Position numbers and translations under genes: made by a program | The notes under the pieces: generated by a model | What the model was told of the DNA's origin: nothing | The model's database searches: none | The model's input: only the letters and a program-made list of their open reading frames with translations | In this document: piece after piece, positions 25,147-33,578 of the stretch | Layout of the letters: the number at the start of each line of letters is the position of its first letter | Numbering within the stretch: the stretch's first letter is position 1 | From: Lentisphaerota bacterium | GTDB taxonomy: Bacteria; Verrucomicrobiota; Lentisphaeria; Oligosphaerales; JABHEG01 | Reading direction: 5' to 3' | DNA length: 64,000 nucleotides | NCBI GenBank assembly: GCA_018676675.1 | Contig: JABHEG010000334.1 | Coordinates: 1 to 64,000 of the forward strand

Positions 25147-26697
25147 TCAGGTCGGCATCACGCCGTGCTTCTTGTTCGGCAGCTTCTCGCGCTTGCTGCC
25201 GTGTACCCTCAGAAAGTTCACGAGTTCGGCCCGAAGATTCTTCGGATCAACGACCTCATCTACGTATCCACGTGAGGCAGCCATGTACGGATTGGCGAAT
25301 GTATCCCGGTAGTCTTTGACTAGTTCCTCTACGCGCTGCTCAGGGTCCTCCGCTCCGGCGATCTCTCGCCGAAATACGACCTCACATGCGCCTTTGGGGC
25401 CCATCACCGCAATTTCGGCCGTAGGCAATGCCAGCACCAGGTCAGAGCGCAGGTGTTTTGAAGCCATCGCGATGTACGCTCCCCCGTAGGCCTTCCGCAC
25501 GATCACGGTGGCCAGCGGCACGGTGGCCTCGGAGTAGGCGTAGAGAATCTTCGCGCCATGCCGAATAATTCCCGCATGTTCCTGATCCGTGCCTGGCATA
25601 TAGCCGGGGGTATCGACGAAGGTAATGACCGGGATGTTGAACGCGTCGCAGAAGCGAACGAAACGGGATCCTTTGTCCGATGTATCGATATCGAGCACTC
25701 CCGAGAGATGTCCCGGGTTATTGGCCACAATGCCGACCGGCATTCCGTCGAGACGAGCGAAGCCAATGACCAGATTTCGAGCAAAGTTCGGTTGGAGCTC
25801 GAAAAACGACCGATCGTCTGCGACGGCCCGGATCACTTCTGCCACATCATATCCCTTGGCCGGGTCCTGGGGGATGATGCTGTAGAGGTCATGAGTCTCA
25901 CGATCGTGCGAATCGGTCAGGGGACGGACTGGCGGGTCCTCAAGGTTGTTGGCCGGCAGGAACCCCAGAAGCTCACGGACCATATGGAGGGTCTCGGCAT
26001 CGTCCTGCCCGACGCGGTGAGCCAGCCCAGTGCGGGACTGGTGCACTCCTGCCCCGCCAAGCTCCTCGGCGCTCACGTCCTGGCTCAGAACAGTCTTCAC
26101 GACCTGCGGACCAGTGATGAACATGAAGCTGGTACGCTCAGTCATGAAGATAAAATCGCCCAAAGCCGGCGAGTAGACTGCGCCCCCGGCGCAAGGCCCC
26201 ATGATGACCGTGATCTGTGGAATGACACCTGATGCCATCGTGTTGCGGTAGAAGATCTCTCCATACCCCTTGAGAGCGTCGACGCCTTCCTGGATTCTCG
26301 CTCCCCCCGAGTCGTTGATCCCGATAAGCGGAGCGCCGACCTTCAGCGCGCGATCCATCACTGCCGTGATCTTCGCAGCATGAGCTTCCCCGAGGGAACC
26401 GCCCAGCACTGTAAAGTCTTGGGAAAACACGAAGACGAGTCTGCCGTCCACCGTCCCGTAGCCGGTCACAACCCCGTCTCCCGGGGCTTCCTTGCCGTTC
26501 ATGCCGAAGTCAACGGCACGATGGGTCATCAGGGCCCCGAGTTCGTGGAAACTCCCGGGGTCAAGGAGGAGGTCAAGGCGTTCCCGAGCGGTGAGTTTCC
26601 CCTTCCCATGCTGAGCTTGGACGCGAGCTTCGCCTCCCCCTGCAACAACAGCATCGGTCCGGGCTCGGAGATCACGAAGGGAATCATCAATGGCCAT
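25147..26697 (-). CDS. Acyl-CoA carboxyltransferase subunit (methylmalonyl-CoA decarboxylase alpha / propionyl-CoA carboxylase beta type)
   Basis: This 516-residue protein is a carboxyltransferase with two crotonase-like halves. Typical motifs are GKGKLTARERLDLLLDPGSF, the acyl-CoA oxyanion region GINDSGGARIQEG, MGPCAGGAVYSPA, FVDTPGYMPGTDQEH and RKAYGGAYIAMASK. It moves the carboxyl group between biotin and an acyl-CoA, most likely propionyl/methylmalonyl-CoA. It begins at ATG 26697 with AGGAAAGAG upstream. It heads an operon with a small subunit and a biotin carrier, the order found in methylmalonyl-CoA decarboxylase loci, but no OadB-like sodium pump gene follows here. The sequence alone does not separate carboxylase from decarboxylase use. 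Confidence 0.93.
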   Translation of the reverse strand: MAIDDSLRDLRARTDAVVAGGGEARVQAQHGKGKLTARERLDLLLDPGSFHELGALMTHRAVDFGMNGKEAPGDGVVTGYGTVDGRLVFVFSQDFTVLGGSLGEAHAAKITAVMDRALKVGAPLIGINDSGGARIQEGVDALKGYGEIFYRNTMASGVIPQITVIMGPCAGGAVYSPALGDFIFMTERTSFMFITGPQVVKTVLSQDVSAEELGGAGVHQSRTGLAHRVGQDDAETLHMVRELLGFLPANNLEDPPVRPLTDSHDRETHDLYSIIPQDPAKGYDVAEVIRAVADDRSFFELQPNFARNLVIGFARLDGMPVGIVANNPGHLSGVLDIDTSDKGSRFVRFCDAFNIPVITFVDTPGYMPGTDQEHAGIIRHGAKILYAYSEATVPLATVIVRKAYGGAYIAMASKHLRSDLVLALPTAEIAVMGPKGACEVVFRREIAGAEDPEQRVEELVKDYRDTFANPYMAASRGYVDEVVDPKNLRAELVNFLRVHGSKREKLPNKKHGVMPT

Positions 26698-27164
26698 TCG
26701 ACTCTTTCCTGGGGCGTTCTCCCCGATTCTGCATCACGTACTGCACAGCGGGGCGCTGCCAATGGCCGAGCCCTGGGCATCACTGGTGCCGGGGCCACGG
26801 TCAGGCCGTCTCAAGGAGGCGTTCAAGGCACAATAGGATAGTGAGGGAAGCGCCAGTCTGCAAGAGGGCCAAGCGCCAGAGGCGTCGCTCTCAGAAGAAG
26901 CCCGACACCACTGGGCCCTGCTCCTTCCGTACCCGTAGCCAGTTGGGCTCTTCGGGAGCGGGGGCAAGCGGACCGCGGCAGTTTCCCTCGCGTGCATTCC
27001 ACACCGACTCGTCGGCCGTGTTATATTCACAGTGGCATGGCCTGTTCGGCGTGAGGTGACTCCGAAGGGCCTGGACAGCTCACGAACAAGACACGGTTCG
27101 AACCCGACCAGAGCGACAATAGCAGACATCTTCTCTATGTCCTGCTTCCCTGGAGGATGCGAAA
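26698..27164. other. Divergent intergenic region between carboxyltransferase and glycogen phosphorylase genes
   Basis: This 467-base region separates two divergently transcribed operons, so it should hold both promoters. A TATATT at 27022-27027 is a possible -10 box for the phosphorylase gene, without a convincing -35. GGAGG lies just before ATG 27165. No supported coding sequence, tRNA or clear repeat was found; open frames here are Pro/Arg/Ser-rich. Confidence 0.4.
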
Positions 27165-29636
27165 ATGGCACCCGCGACGATCAGCGACTATCGCGTTAGC
27201 ATGAGTATTGACGGACTCCGTGACGACTTTGATCATCATCTGCGCTACACACTGGCCAAGGACCGCTACACGGCTACCACTCATGACCGCTACTATGCCT
27301 TGGCCCTGGCCGTCAGGGATCGCTTGATCGAGCGTTGGATCGCTACCCAGCAGTCCCACCATGACGCCAACGTTAAACGCGTCTACTACCTCTCCCTCGA
27401 GTTCCTCATCGGCCGCCTCCTTGGAAACAACGTCATCAATCTACAGATTGAGGATCTGTGCCGCGAAGCCATGTGCGGGCTCGGGCTCGATTGGAATGAC
27501 CTCCGAGATCAGGAGGTGGATGCTGGACTGGGTAATGGAGGACTCGGGCGGCTGGCAGCCTGCTTCCTTGACTCGATGTCAACCATTGGCCTCCCCGCGA
27601 TAGGATATGGTCTCCGGTATGACTATGGGATCTTCCATCAGAAGATCGTCAATGGCTACCAATACGAGCACCCTGACCCCTGGCTCAAGTTCGGTTACCC
27701 GTGGGAGTTGCCTCATCCGGAGTTCTCCTTCGAGGTGCACTTCGAAGGGCGCGTTGAGCACCGCCCCAACATGGACGGTCCCGAGTGGCAATGGGTCGAC
27801 ACAAAATCAGTCGTGGGTATGCCTTACGATCTGCCCGTTGTCGGCTTTGGGGGAAAGACCGTGAACACGCTGCGCCTTTGGTCGGCTCGTGCCGCGGAGG
27901 AGTTTGATCTCGATGACTTCAACCGGGGGTCCTATGTGGAAGCCGTCGAGAATAAGGTCCTGGCCGAGAATCTGACCAAGGTTCTCTACCCCAACGACAA
28001 TGTCTTCGTCGGCAAAGAGCTCAGGCTCCGCCAGCAGTACTTCTTCGTTTCCTGTTCTCTACAGGACATTCTCCGGCGTTTCCGGGCAGATGGAAACGAG
28101 TGGGATGCACTTCCTGACAAGGCGTTCATTCAGCTCAATGACACCCACCCCTCCCTGGTCGTCCCTGAACTCATGCGCATCCTGCTTGACCGTGAGGGGC
28201 TGGCGTGGGACGACGCCTGGAGGCTGACAAGCGCCTGCACCGGGTACACAAACCACACCATTCTTCCTGAAGCCCTGGAGAAATGGCCCGTTTCCATGCT
28301 TGAACGCCTGTTGCCCAGGCACATGCAGATCATCTACGAGATCAACGCTCGCTTCATGCGCGTGGTCGCTTCCCGCTATCCCCTGGATCTGGATCGCCTC
28401 GGGCGTATGACGGTCATCAGCGGCGAAGGTGACCATGCGCAGGTTCATATGGCCCGCCTCGCGATCGTCGGAGCATCGTCAGTCAATGGTGTTGCCGAAC
28501 TGCACACGAAGCTGCTGAAGGAGAAAGTACTGCGGGACTTTGCAGAGCTCTGGCCGGCGAAGTTCAACAACAAGACAAACGGGATCACGCCACGCCGCTG
28601 GCTGCTGAAAGCCAATCCCCCGTTGGCCAGCCTCGTCAGCGGAGCGATTGGTGACGGTTGGGTTACCGACCTGGAACAACTTCGAGGCCTCGAGCCCTAT
28701 GCGGATGATATCGCCTTCCGCGAACAGTTCCGGGCGGCAAAACGGCAGAACAAAGTGGCCCTCTCTAACTACATCAAGGCCCAACTCGATATTGCCGTCT
28801 CGCCGGACTCGCTCTTTGACGTTCAGGTGAAACGGCTCCACGAGTACAAGCGTCAGCTCCTTCTCGCCCTTTACGCCATTATCCTCTATGGTCGCCTCAA
28901 GCGCGATCCGGAACTTGACCTCGTTCCGCGGACGATCATCTTCAGTGCCAAGGCGGCTCCCGGTTTTGCCATGGCCAAGCTCATTATCAAGCTGATCCAC
29001 CAGATCGCCGAGGTCGTGAACGCCGATCCACAGGTCAGAGACAAACTGGCGGTCGTCTTCCTGCCCAATTACCGCGTGTCATTGGCCGAACGCATCATCC
29101 CTGCAGCAAACCTGAGCGAGCAGATCTCTCTCGCCGGCACGGAGGCCTCGGGGACGGGGAACATGAAGCTCCAGCTCAATGGCGCCCTCACGATCGGTAC
29201 GCTGGATGGCGCGAACGTGGAAATCCGTGAAGCAGTCGGCGAAGAGAACATCTTCATCTTCGGGATGACGTCGGAAGAGGCGGAACAGCACCGGGCCCAC
29301 TACGATCCCTGGGGAGTCTACCATGCAGACGAAGAGGTGCGAGATGCACTCGAGCTGATTCGCCGGGAGTTCTTCAGTATGCTGGAGCCGGGCATCTTTC
29401 AGCCGATCATCCGGGCACTTCTTGACGATGGCGATCGCTACATGCTCCTTGCCGACATACGCAGTTATGCCAACACGCAAAGCCGTGTGTCAGATGTCTA
29501 CCGCACCCCCGAAGAGTGGGACCGCATGGCCATCCTGAACGTTGCCAGGTCCGGGCGGTTTTCATCAGATCGAACGGTCCGGGAATACGCCGCCGATATC
29601 TGGCATGTCGACCCCTTTGAGCTGCAGAATCAGTGA
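27165..29636 (+). CDS. glgP: Glycogen/starch/alpha-glucan phosphorylase
   Basis: The enzyme phosphorolyses alpha-1,4-glucans to glucose 1-phosphate using pyridoxal phosphate. The protein is 823 residues, the usual length of GT35 family members. The PLP-site signature GTGNMKLQLNGALTIGTLDG contains the cofactor Lys668; other family blocks are LEFLIGRLLGNN, ALGNGGLGRLAACFLDS-like GLGNGGLGRLAACF, NDTHPSL and NGITPRRWL. It begins at ATG 27165 with a strong GGAGG upstream. It is cytoplasmic. It shows that the host stores glycogen and recovers glucose from it. It is convergent with, and only 22 bases from, a pseudopilin gene on the other strand. Confidence 0.98.
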   Translation: MAPATISDYRVSMSIDGLRDDFDHHLRYTLAKDRYTATTHDRYYALALAVRDRLIERWIATQQSHHDANVKRVYYLSLEFLIGRLLGNNVINLQIEDLCREAMCGLGLDWNDLRDQEVDAGLGNGGLGRLAACFLDSMSTIGLPAIGYGLRYDYGIFHQKIVNGYQYEHPDPWLKFGYPWELPHPEFSFEVHFEGRVEHRPNMDGPEWQWVDTKSVVGMPYDLPVVGFGGKTVNTLRLWSARAAEEFDLDDFNRGSYVEAVENKVLAENLTKVLYPNDNVFVGKELRLRQQYFFVSCSLQDILRRFRADGNEWDALPDKAFIQLNDTHPSLVVPELMRILLDREGLAWDDAWRLTSACTGYTNHTILPEALEKWPVSMLERLLPRHMQIIYEINARFMRVVASRYPLDLDRLGRMTVISGEGDHAQVHMARLAIVGASSVNGVAELHTKLLKEKVLRDFAELWPAKFNNKTNGITPRRWLLKANPPLASLVSGAIGDGWVTDLEQLRGLEPYADDIAFREQFRAAKRQNKVALSNYIKAQLDIAVSPDSLFDVQVKRLHEYKRQLLLALYAIILYGRLKRDPELDLVPRTIIFSAKAAPGFAMAKLIIKLIHQIAEVVNADPQVRDKLAVVFLPNYRVSLAERIIPAANLSEQISLAGTEASGTGNMKLQLNGALTIGTLDGANVEIREAVGEENIFIFGMTSEEAEQHRAHYDPWGVYHADEEVRDALELIRREFFSMLEPGIFQPIIRALLDDGDRYMLLADIRSYANTQSRVSDVYRTPEEWDRMAILNVARSGRFSSDRTVREYAADIWHVDPFELQNQ

Positions 29637-29658
29637 CCCTCTCTCTCGGCACCGGATT

Positions 29659-30333
29659 TCAGTCACACGCCTTCGTCCAGGATGAATGGCTTTGAGGTGA
29701 GATCAGGAAACTGCGCTGAAGCCACTCCGCATGGCCGTCAACGTAAGCAACATTTGCGCCGTTACTGTGTGTTCCCGACACGTACTGTGCGCTTGCCCCG
29801 CCGGTGAAGAACGGAGGGCCAAAATAGGGGCCTGGGCCCGAAACGCGGCGATCCCCCAGCATGAACAGATTGTCCGGATCCTTGATACTCCTGAGCGCAA
29901 CCGCGCCTCCGCGTTGGTTGCTCCAGGCGTAGCCCAGTCCCCAATTCTGAGCTTGGTTGCCGTAGCCGCAGTAGTTCCAGCCATAGTCCAACGGGTGCCG
30001 TATCCCACCCGACACATGCGCCGTGCTGGAGATGGGCGCCTTTAGCTCAGGGCAGTCTTCAACCGCGAAGTCCTTGTGGTACTCGAAGAGCAAGGCATAC
30101 CACCACTGGTCCGCGCTGGCACTCATACGGCACATCGGCAGATACTCGTCGTGGTCATCCGCGTACATCAGACCGGTCAGCGCCATCTGCTTCTCGTTAC
30201 TCATGCACGACGTCTGATTCGCTTTCGATTTCGCCTGCCGCAACGCAGGCAGAAGCATCGCCGCCAGAATCGCGATAATAGCGATCACAACGAGCAGCTC
30301 AATCAGCGTGAAACAACGTTTCATTCGGGGCAC
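29659..30333 (-). CDS. Type II prepilin-like protein with H-X9-DG C-terminal motif
   Basis: The 224-residue protein has a type IV prepilin N terminus: short basic leader MPRMKRC, then FTLIELLVVIAIIAIL forming the N-methylated hydrophobic helix. The C-terminal part ends with the H-X9-DG motif (THSNGANVAYVDGHAEW). Such pseudopilins are found in large families in Planctomycetes, Lentisphaerae and Verrucomicrobia and are exported to the cell surface; their function is unclear. GTG at 30333 has AGGAGG seven bases upstream. It is divergent from a second family member, so the two have back-to-back promoters. No prepilin peptidase or secretion ATPase is in the window. Confidence 0.9.
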   Translation of the reverse strand: MPRMKRCFTLIELLVVIAIIAILAAMLLPALRQAKSKANQTSCMSNEKQMALTGLMYADDHDEYLPMCRMSASADQWWYALLFEYHKDFAVEDCPELKAPISSTAHVSGGIRHPLDYGWNYCGYGNQAQNWGLGYAWSNQRGGAVALRSIKDPDNLFMLGDRRVSGPGPYFGPPFFTGGASAQYVSGTHSNGANVAYVDGHAEWLQRSFLISPQSHSSWTKACD

Positions 30334-30378
30334 GGTAGATCCTCCTGGTTCTCAACGTAACTACCCATTCGTGACAGT

Positions 30379-30446
30379 ACCGTAGGCGCTCCGCTGGAAT
30401 GAGGCAAGACTTTTCTCTTGCACAAACCAGTCCATCCCGCTATTTT
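30379..30446. promoter_or_regulatory. Back-to-back promoters of the two pseudopilin genes
   Basis: Plus strand: TTGCAC (30418-30423), 17 bases, TATTTT (30441-30446), giving a leader of about 65 bases to ATG 30518. Minus strand: TTGCCT (plus-strand 30402-30407), 17 bases, TACGGT (30379-30384). The two -35 boxes are about 10 bases apart, so polymerases would compete. Confidence 0.45.
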
Positions 30447-30517
30447 TGAGTAAGAAAAGTGAGCCCGAAAAAGGCTATCGCGACCGAATCCGAACCTGAA
30501 CGCGGAGAAATAGCGCA

Positions 30518-31153
30518 ATGAAGACGCGTCTGTTCACCCTTATTGAGCTCTTGGTAGTGATCGCCATCATCGCGATTCTGGCGGCGATGCTTCTGCCTGC
30601 GTTACGACAGGCGAAGTCACGGGCCAACCAAACGTCTTGCGCAAGCAATCTGAAACAGATCACCACTGCAGGTTTCATGTACACCCAGGACTGGAACATG
30701 TACTTCCCTTCCCATGGCTGCGGCTGGAGTCGGCGCGCCCCGATGGAGGTCTGCTATGCCGCCAAACTCTATTCCTATCTAAGTAACAGCATTGAGGTGT
30801 TTGACTGCCCGTCAGAGGTCGCGCCGAACGTGCGCGCACAGGTGGGCCGCGATGGGAATTCGTACGGCAACAATTTGCGCTACATAGCCGGCCGCAGCCC
30901 GAGGCGGAGCATTATGGTTCAAACACCGACAGAGACCATCTGGTACGGGGACGGCATGCGGGGATACCTTCGAGCTCCCGCGTGCTGTGGGGTCAGCACC
31001 ACCGCGCCGCTCTGCTCCAACCCTCCGGGAGTAGACAACATAGCCTGGCGTCACCAACACGGAGCGGAGTTCTCGTTCGTAGACGGTCACGTCGAGTGGT
31101 GGCGCCGAAGCGCCTCGATCTGGATGACCAACTACTACTGGGACCTCAATTGA
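30518..31153 (+). CDS. Type II prepilin-like protein with H-X9-DG C-terminal motif (second copy)
   Basis: The 211-residue protein begins MKTRLFTLIELLVVIAIIAI, a class III prepilin signal followed by the hydrophobic helix, and has the C-terminal H-X9-DG motif (RHQHGAEFSFVDGHVEW). The two neighbours are almost identical over the first 40 residues, including LLPALRQAKS-ANQTSC, but very different beyond it, as usual in this family. Start ATG 30518 has GGAGA upstream. The Cys-rich middle (CGWSRRAP, DCPSE, ACCGVSTTAPLC) suggests disulphide bonds and an extracytoplasmic location. It is probably a pseudopilin for surface display; the actual role is unknown. Confidence 0.9.
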   Translation: MKTRLFTLIELLVVIAIIAILAAMLLPALRQAKSRANQTSCASNLKQITTAGFMYTQDWNMYFPSHGCGWSRRAPMEVCYAAKLYSYLSNSIEVFDCPSEVAPNVRAQVGRDGNSYGNNLRYIAGRSPRRSIMVQTPTETIWYGDGMRGYLRAPACCGVSTTAPLCSNPPGVDNIAWRHQHGAEFSFVDGHVEWWRRSASIWMTNYYWDLN

Positions 31154-31196
31154 GCGCCCTGTCACTTGCCCACCCAGTGGTCCCCTTCGAGACAAC

Positions 31197-32291
31197 GTGA
31201 CTTCCCTTCTACAAAGGCCCCCCATCCGACGCGTCCGCCCCTTCTCCTGGACGGACCGGCTCGATTCGTGCCTCCTGCCTGCTGTCGCGTCACTCGCGCT
31301 CCTTCTGGCATCGTGTGGGAAGCCCGAGCGGAGGCATGAAGTCCCCCGCCCCCAGACCTCGCTGCCATCAGCTACCATTCGCCCGAATCTCTATCCCCAA
31401 CCCAGCCACTACCCAACAGTGTGCACGTTGCCCGAGCGACGTCAGACGGTAGCAGACTACCTCGACGCATGGCAAGGGCGTCACGAAACGCCAGAGACGT
31501 TCCGCAAGAATCGGAAGGCGTTCCTGGAGCTCTACGCGGACGTCTACGCGCAAGCAATGTCGAGCCCCCCTCCCGGCGAGCGAGAGCTTCGTCTTCTCTT
31601 CGATATGGCCGGGCTTGCCCATACCACCGCCATCAACCCGACAGCGGTCAAGGAGGCCCTGGGCTGTTGTGACCAATCCCCGCCTCTCGGCCAACAGACC
31701 TCTTCCTCCACACCCCCTGGCCTTCCCGAACGTGTTGACCGTCTCTTGCGGGCTGTCCCGATCAGCGCCTCCGACAGTGAGACATTCTCCAGCCGTATTG
31801 CCAGGCAGACCCGTCAGGTCGTCCTCACGGACCAACTTGTCGATTGGTCGCCAGCTTGCCCGTTGGATGTGTGCGGGACGAGTGAGCCGGTGTCCCGGAC
31901 CATCGTCCTGACATCCGCCAGCTATGCAGAACAAACTCCAAAGCCGGATTGGTCCATGGCGGCAGTTGCTGTCCATGAAGCCGCTCACGTTGCCTGGTTT
32001 CATTCCGAGGCCGTCGCCGGCGATCCACGCCTCCTGCTTTCGCTGGCAAACGAACGGGAAGCCTGGCGCCAGACAGCCGTATTTCTGCGTGGTCTACTGC
32101 GTTCGCCTGATCGCCAACTCCAGCCGTACGTACGTGTCCATGGCGCAGCGATTCGGGCCATGCTCAAACAGGCCCGCCAGGCGATCCGGGACGCGAATTC
32201 GGCCCTGGGTAGGTCACCCGGTGATGAATCCCTGGTGGAAGCACTTCCTGAAGGGATTTCAGAGGCCGCTCTGCGTGGCACACTCCGTTAA
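31197..32291 (+). CDS. Putative lipoprotein with HEAAH zinc-metallopeptidase-like motif
   Basis: I do not recognise a named family. The 364-residue protein has an N-terminal hydrophobic stretch ending in the lipobox LLASC (VASLALLLASCGK), so it is probably a lipoprotein facing the periplasm. A Pro-rich region follows, then a mostly helical body. AVHEAAHVAWF contains HEXXH at 260-264, and Glu286/Glu288 in LANEREAW about 22 residues downstream could be the third metal ligand, as in gluzincin peptidases. This suggests a zinc peptidase, but it could be coincidental. Start GTG 31197 has no strong ribosome-binding site and lies 43 bases after the pseudopilin gene. Confidence 0.7.
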   Translation: MTSLLQRPPIRRVRPFSWTDRLDSCLLPAVASLALLLASCGKPERRHEVPRPQTSLPSATIRPNLYPQPSHYPTVCTLPERRQTVADYLDAWQGRHETPETFRKNRKAFLELYADVYAQAMSSPPPGERELRLLFDMAGLAHTTAINPTAVKEALGCCDQSPPLGQQTSSSTPPGLPERVDRLLRAVPISASDSETFSSRIARQTRQVVLTDQLVDWSPACPLDVCGTSEPVSRTIVLTSASYAEQTPKPDWSMAAVAVHEAAHVAWFHSEAVAGDPRLLLSLANEREAWRQTAVFLRGLLRSPDRQLQPYVRVHGAAIRAMLKQARQAIRDANSALGRSPGDESLVEALPEGISEAALRGTLR

Positions 32292-32380
32292 AGCAACGTG
32301 GAAGGGGCTGCGCGAACCAGGCTCCTCAGCGTTCCGCCAATCGTCTTGCATGGACGACGTCTCTCTGTGCCGCCCCCTGA

Positions 32381-33454
32381 TCAGCTCTGCGTGAGCCGGA
32401 CCTCCGCATCTTGCTCTGCGGACGCGTAGATCCCCTCAATGATCTTCATGATCAGGACAGCTTCCTCAGGGGGGGACATTACGGTGCCGCCGTTTTGGAT
32501 GACGTCGACGTAGTGCTTGGTTTCGGCCAACCCCCAGGCCCCCCCGCCCTTGATCTTCGGAGACGTGTCCAGCGAAGTTCCCTCGAACTCGCCGTAGAGT
32601 GTCAGCTCGCCGTGTCGGTATTCGAGTCCGCCACGGGTGCCGTACAGTTCGACGAAGTTGACCTCGTGGGCAATGTTCGAAGCCCAGCTGAATTCCAGCT
32701 CGAGCGTGCAGCCGTTCTCGTAACGGACGAACCCGACGGCCAGGTCTTCGACATCGTAGGTGAAGCCAGTGGCAGGATCGGGGGACTTCTTCGAGGAGGC
32801 GGCCGACGGGCCGCGGTGATCAGCGAACTTCGAGTACGTTTGCCCGGATGCGCTGGTGGGGGTGGGGAAGCCCATAATGTAGTTGCAGACGTCGATGAAA
32901 TGGACACCCAGATCAATGAGAGGCCCACCACCGGACTGGGCCTTGGTCGTGAACCAGCCACCCTTCCCCGGGATGCCCCGGCGTCGTTTCCAGCCGCACT
33001 TCGCGTGGTAAATGTCGCCCAGGTGGCCGGCATCCACATACGTCCGGGCAAACTGCGCCCATGGGGTGAAACGGTTGTTCAGGCCGATCATGAGGTGCTT
33101 GCCTGCACGTTCCTTGGCATCGACCATGGACTGCACCAGGCCGGGGGTCAACGACGCGGGTTTCTCGCAGTGGACATGGCAGCCTGCGTCCAGAGCGGCG
33201 ACAGTGGCCGGCGCATGGACATGGTTTGGCGTGGCAACACTGACCAGGTCCAGGTCCTCCTCATGGAGCATTTCGACGTAGTCGGTGTAGGACTCCTCAG
33301 CGTCGAACTGATCCGCAGCGGCCTCCGCCCGTTCAGGGATGATGTCGCACACGGCGATGATGTCCACCTCCGGCATCTGGGAGTATGACGTCAAGTGCTT
33401 GCCGCGCCCACAGCCGCCGGCGCCAATGATTCCATACCTGATCCGGTTGCTCAT
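32381..33454 (-). CDS. Gfo/Idh/MocA-family oxidoreductase
   Basis: The 357-residue protein is a typical NAD(P)-dependent sugar dehydrogenase of this family. It has the Rossmann start YGIIGAGGCGRGKHL, the substrate-site motif HVHCEKPASL with the conserved EKP lysine, and the DLGVHFIDV block with a candidate catalytic His. Length is normal. ATG 33454 is preferred to ATG 33469 because GGAGAG lies just before it. It is the last gene of a minus-strand trio with a WbsX-like protein and an SDR epimerase, so the likely function is oxidation of a sugar or inositol produced in glycan breakdown. The substrate is not evident. Confidence 0.93.
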   Translation of the reverse strand: MSNRIRYGIIGAGGCGRGKHLTSYSQMPEVDIIAVCDIIPERAEAAADQFDAEESYTDYVEMLHEEDLDLVSVATPNHVHAPATVAALDAGCHVHCEKPASLTPGLVQSMVDAKERAGKHLMIGLNNRFTPWAQFARTYVDAGHLGDIYHAKCGWKRRRGIPGKGGWFTTKAQSGGGPLIDLGVHFIDVCNYIMGFPTPTSASGQTYSKFADHRGPSAASSKKSPDPATGFTYDVEDLAVGFVRYENGCTLELEFSWASNIAHEVNFVELYGTRGGLEYRHGELTLYGEFEGTSLDTSPKIKGGGAWGLAETKHYVDVIQNGGTVMSPPEEAVLIMKIIEGIYASAEQDAEVRLTQS

Positions 33455-33578
33455 GTAGTCTCTCTCCATTCGGCCCAGACCAAAAGTCCTCTACAGCACC
33501 CCGAGATTCGTCGGGCGCTACCTGCAGAGGAGATCTCTCCTGCCCTTTTCGCCCTACAGCCTCCAGGCATCGGGTGAA

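Noticed and set aside
26734..27171. A 145-codon minus-strand frame between the carboxyltransferase and glgP genes
   Set aside because: It is Ser/Arg/Pro-rich, overlaps the glgP start and has no similarity I recognise; it is treated as intergenic.
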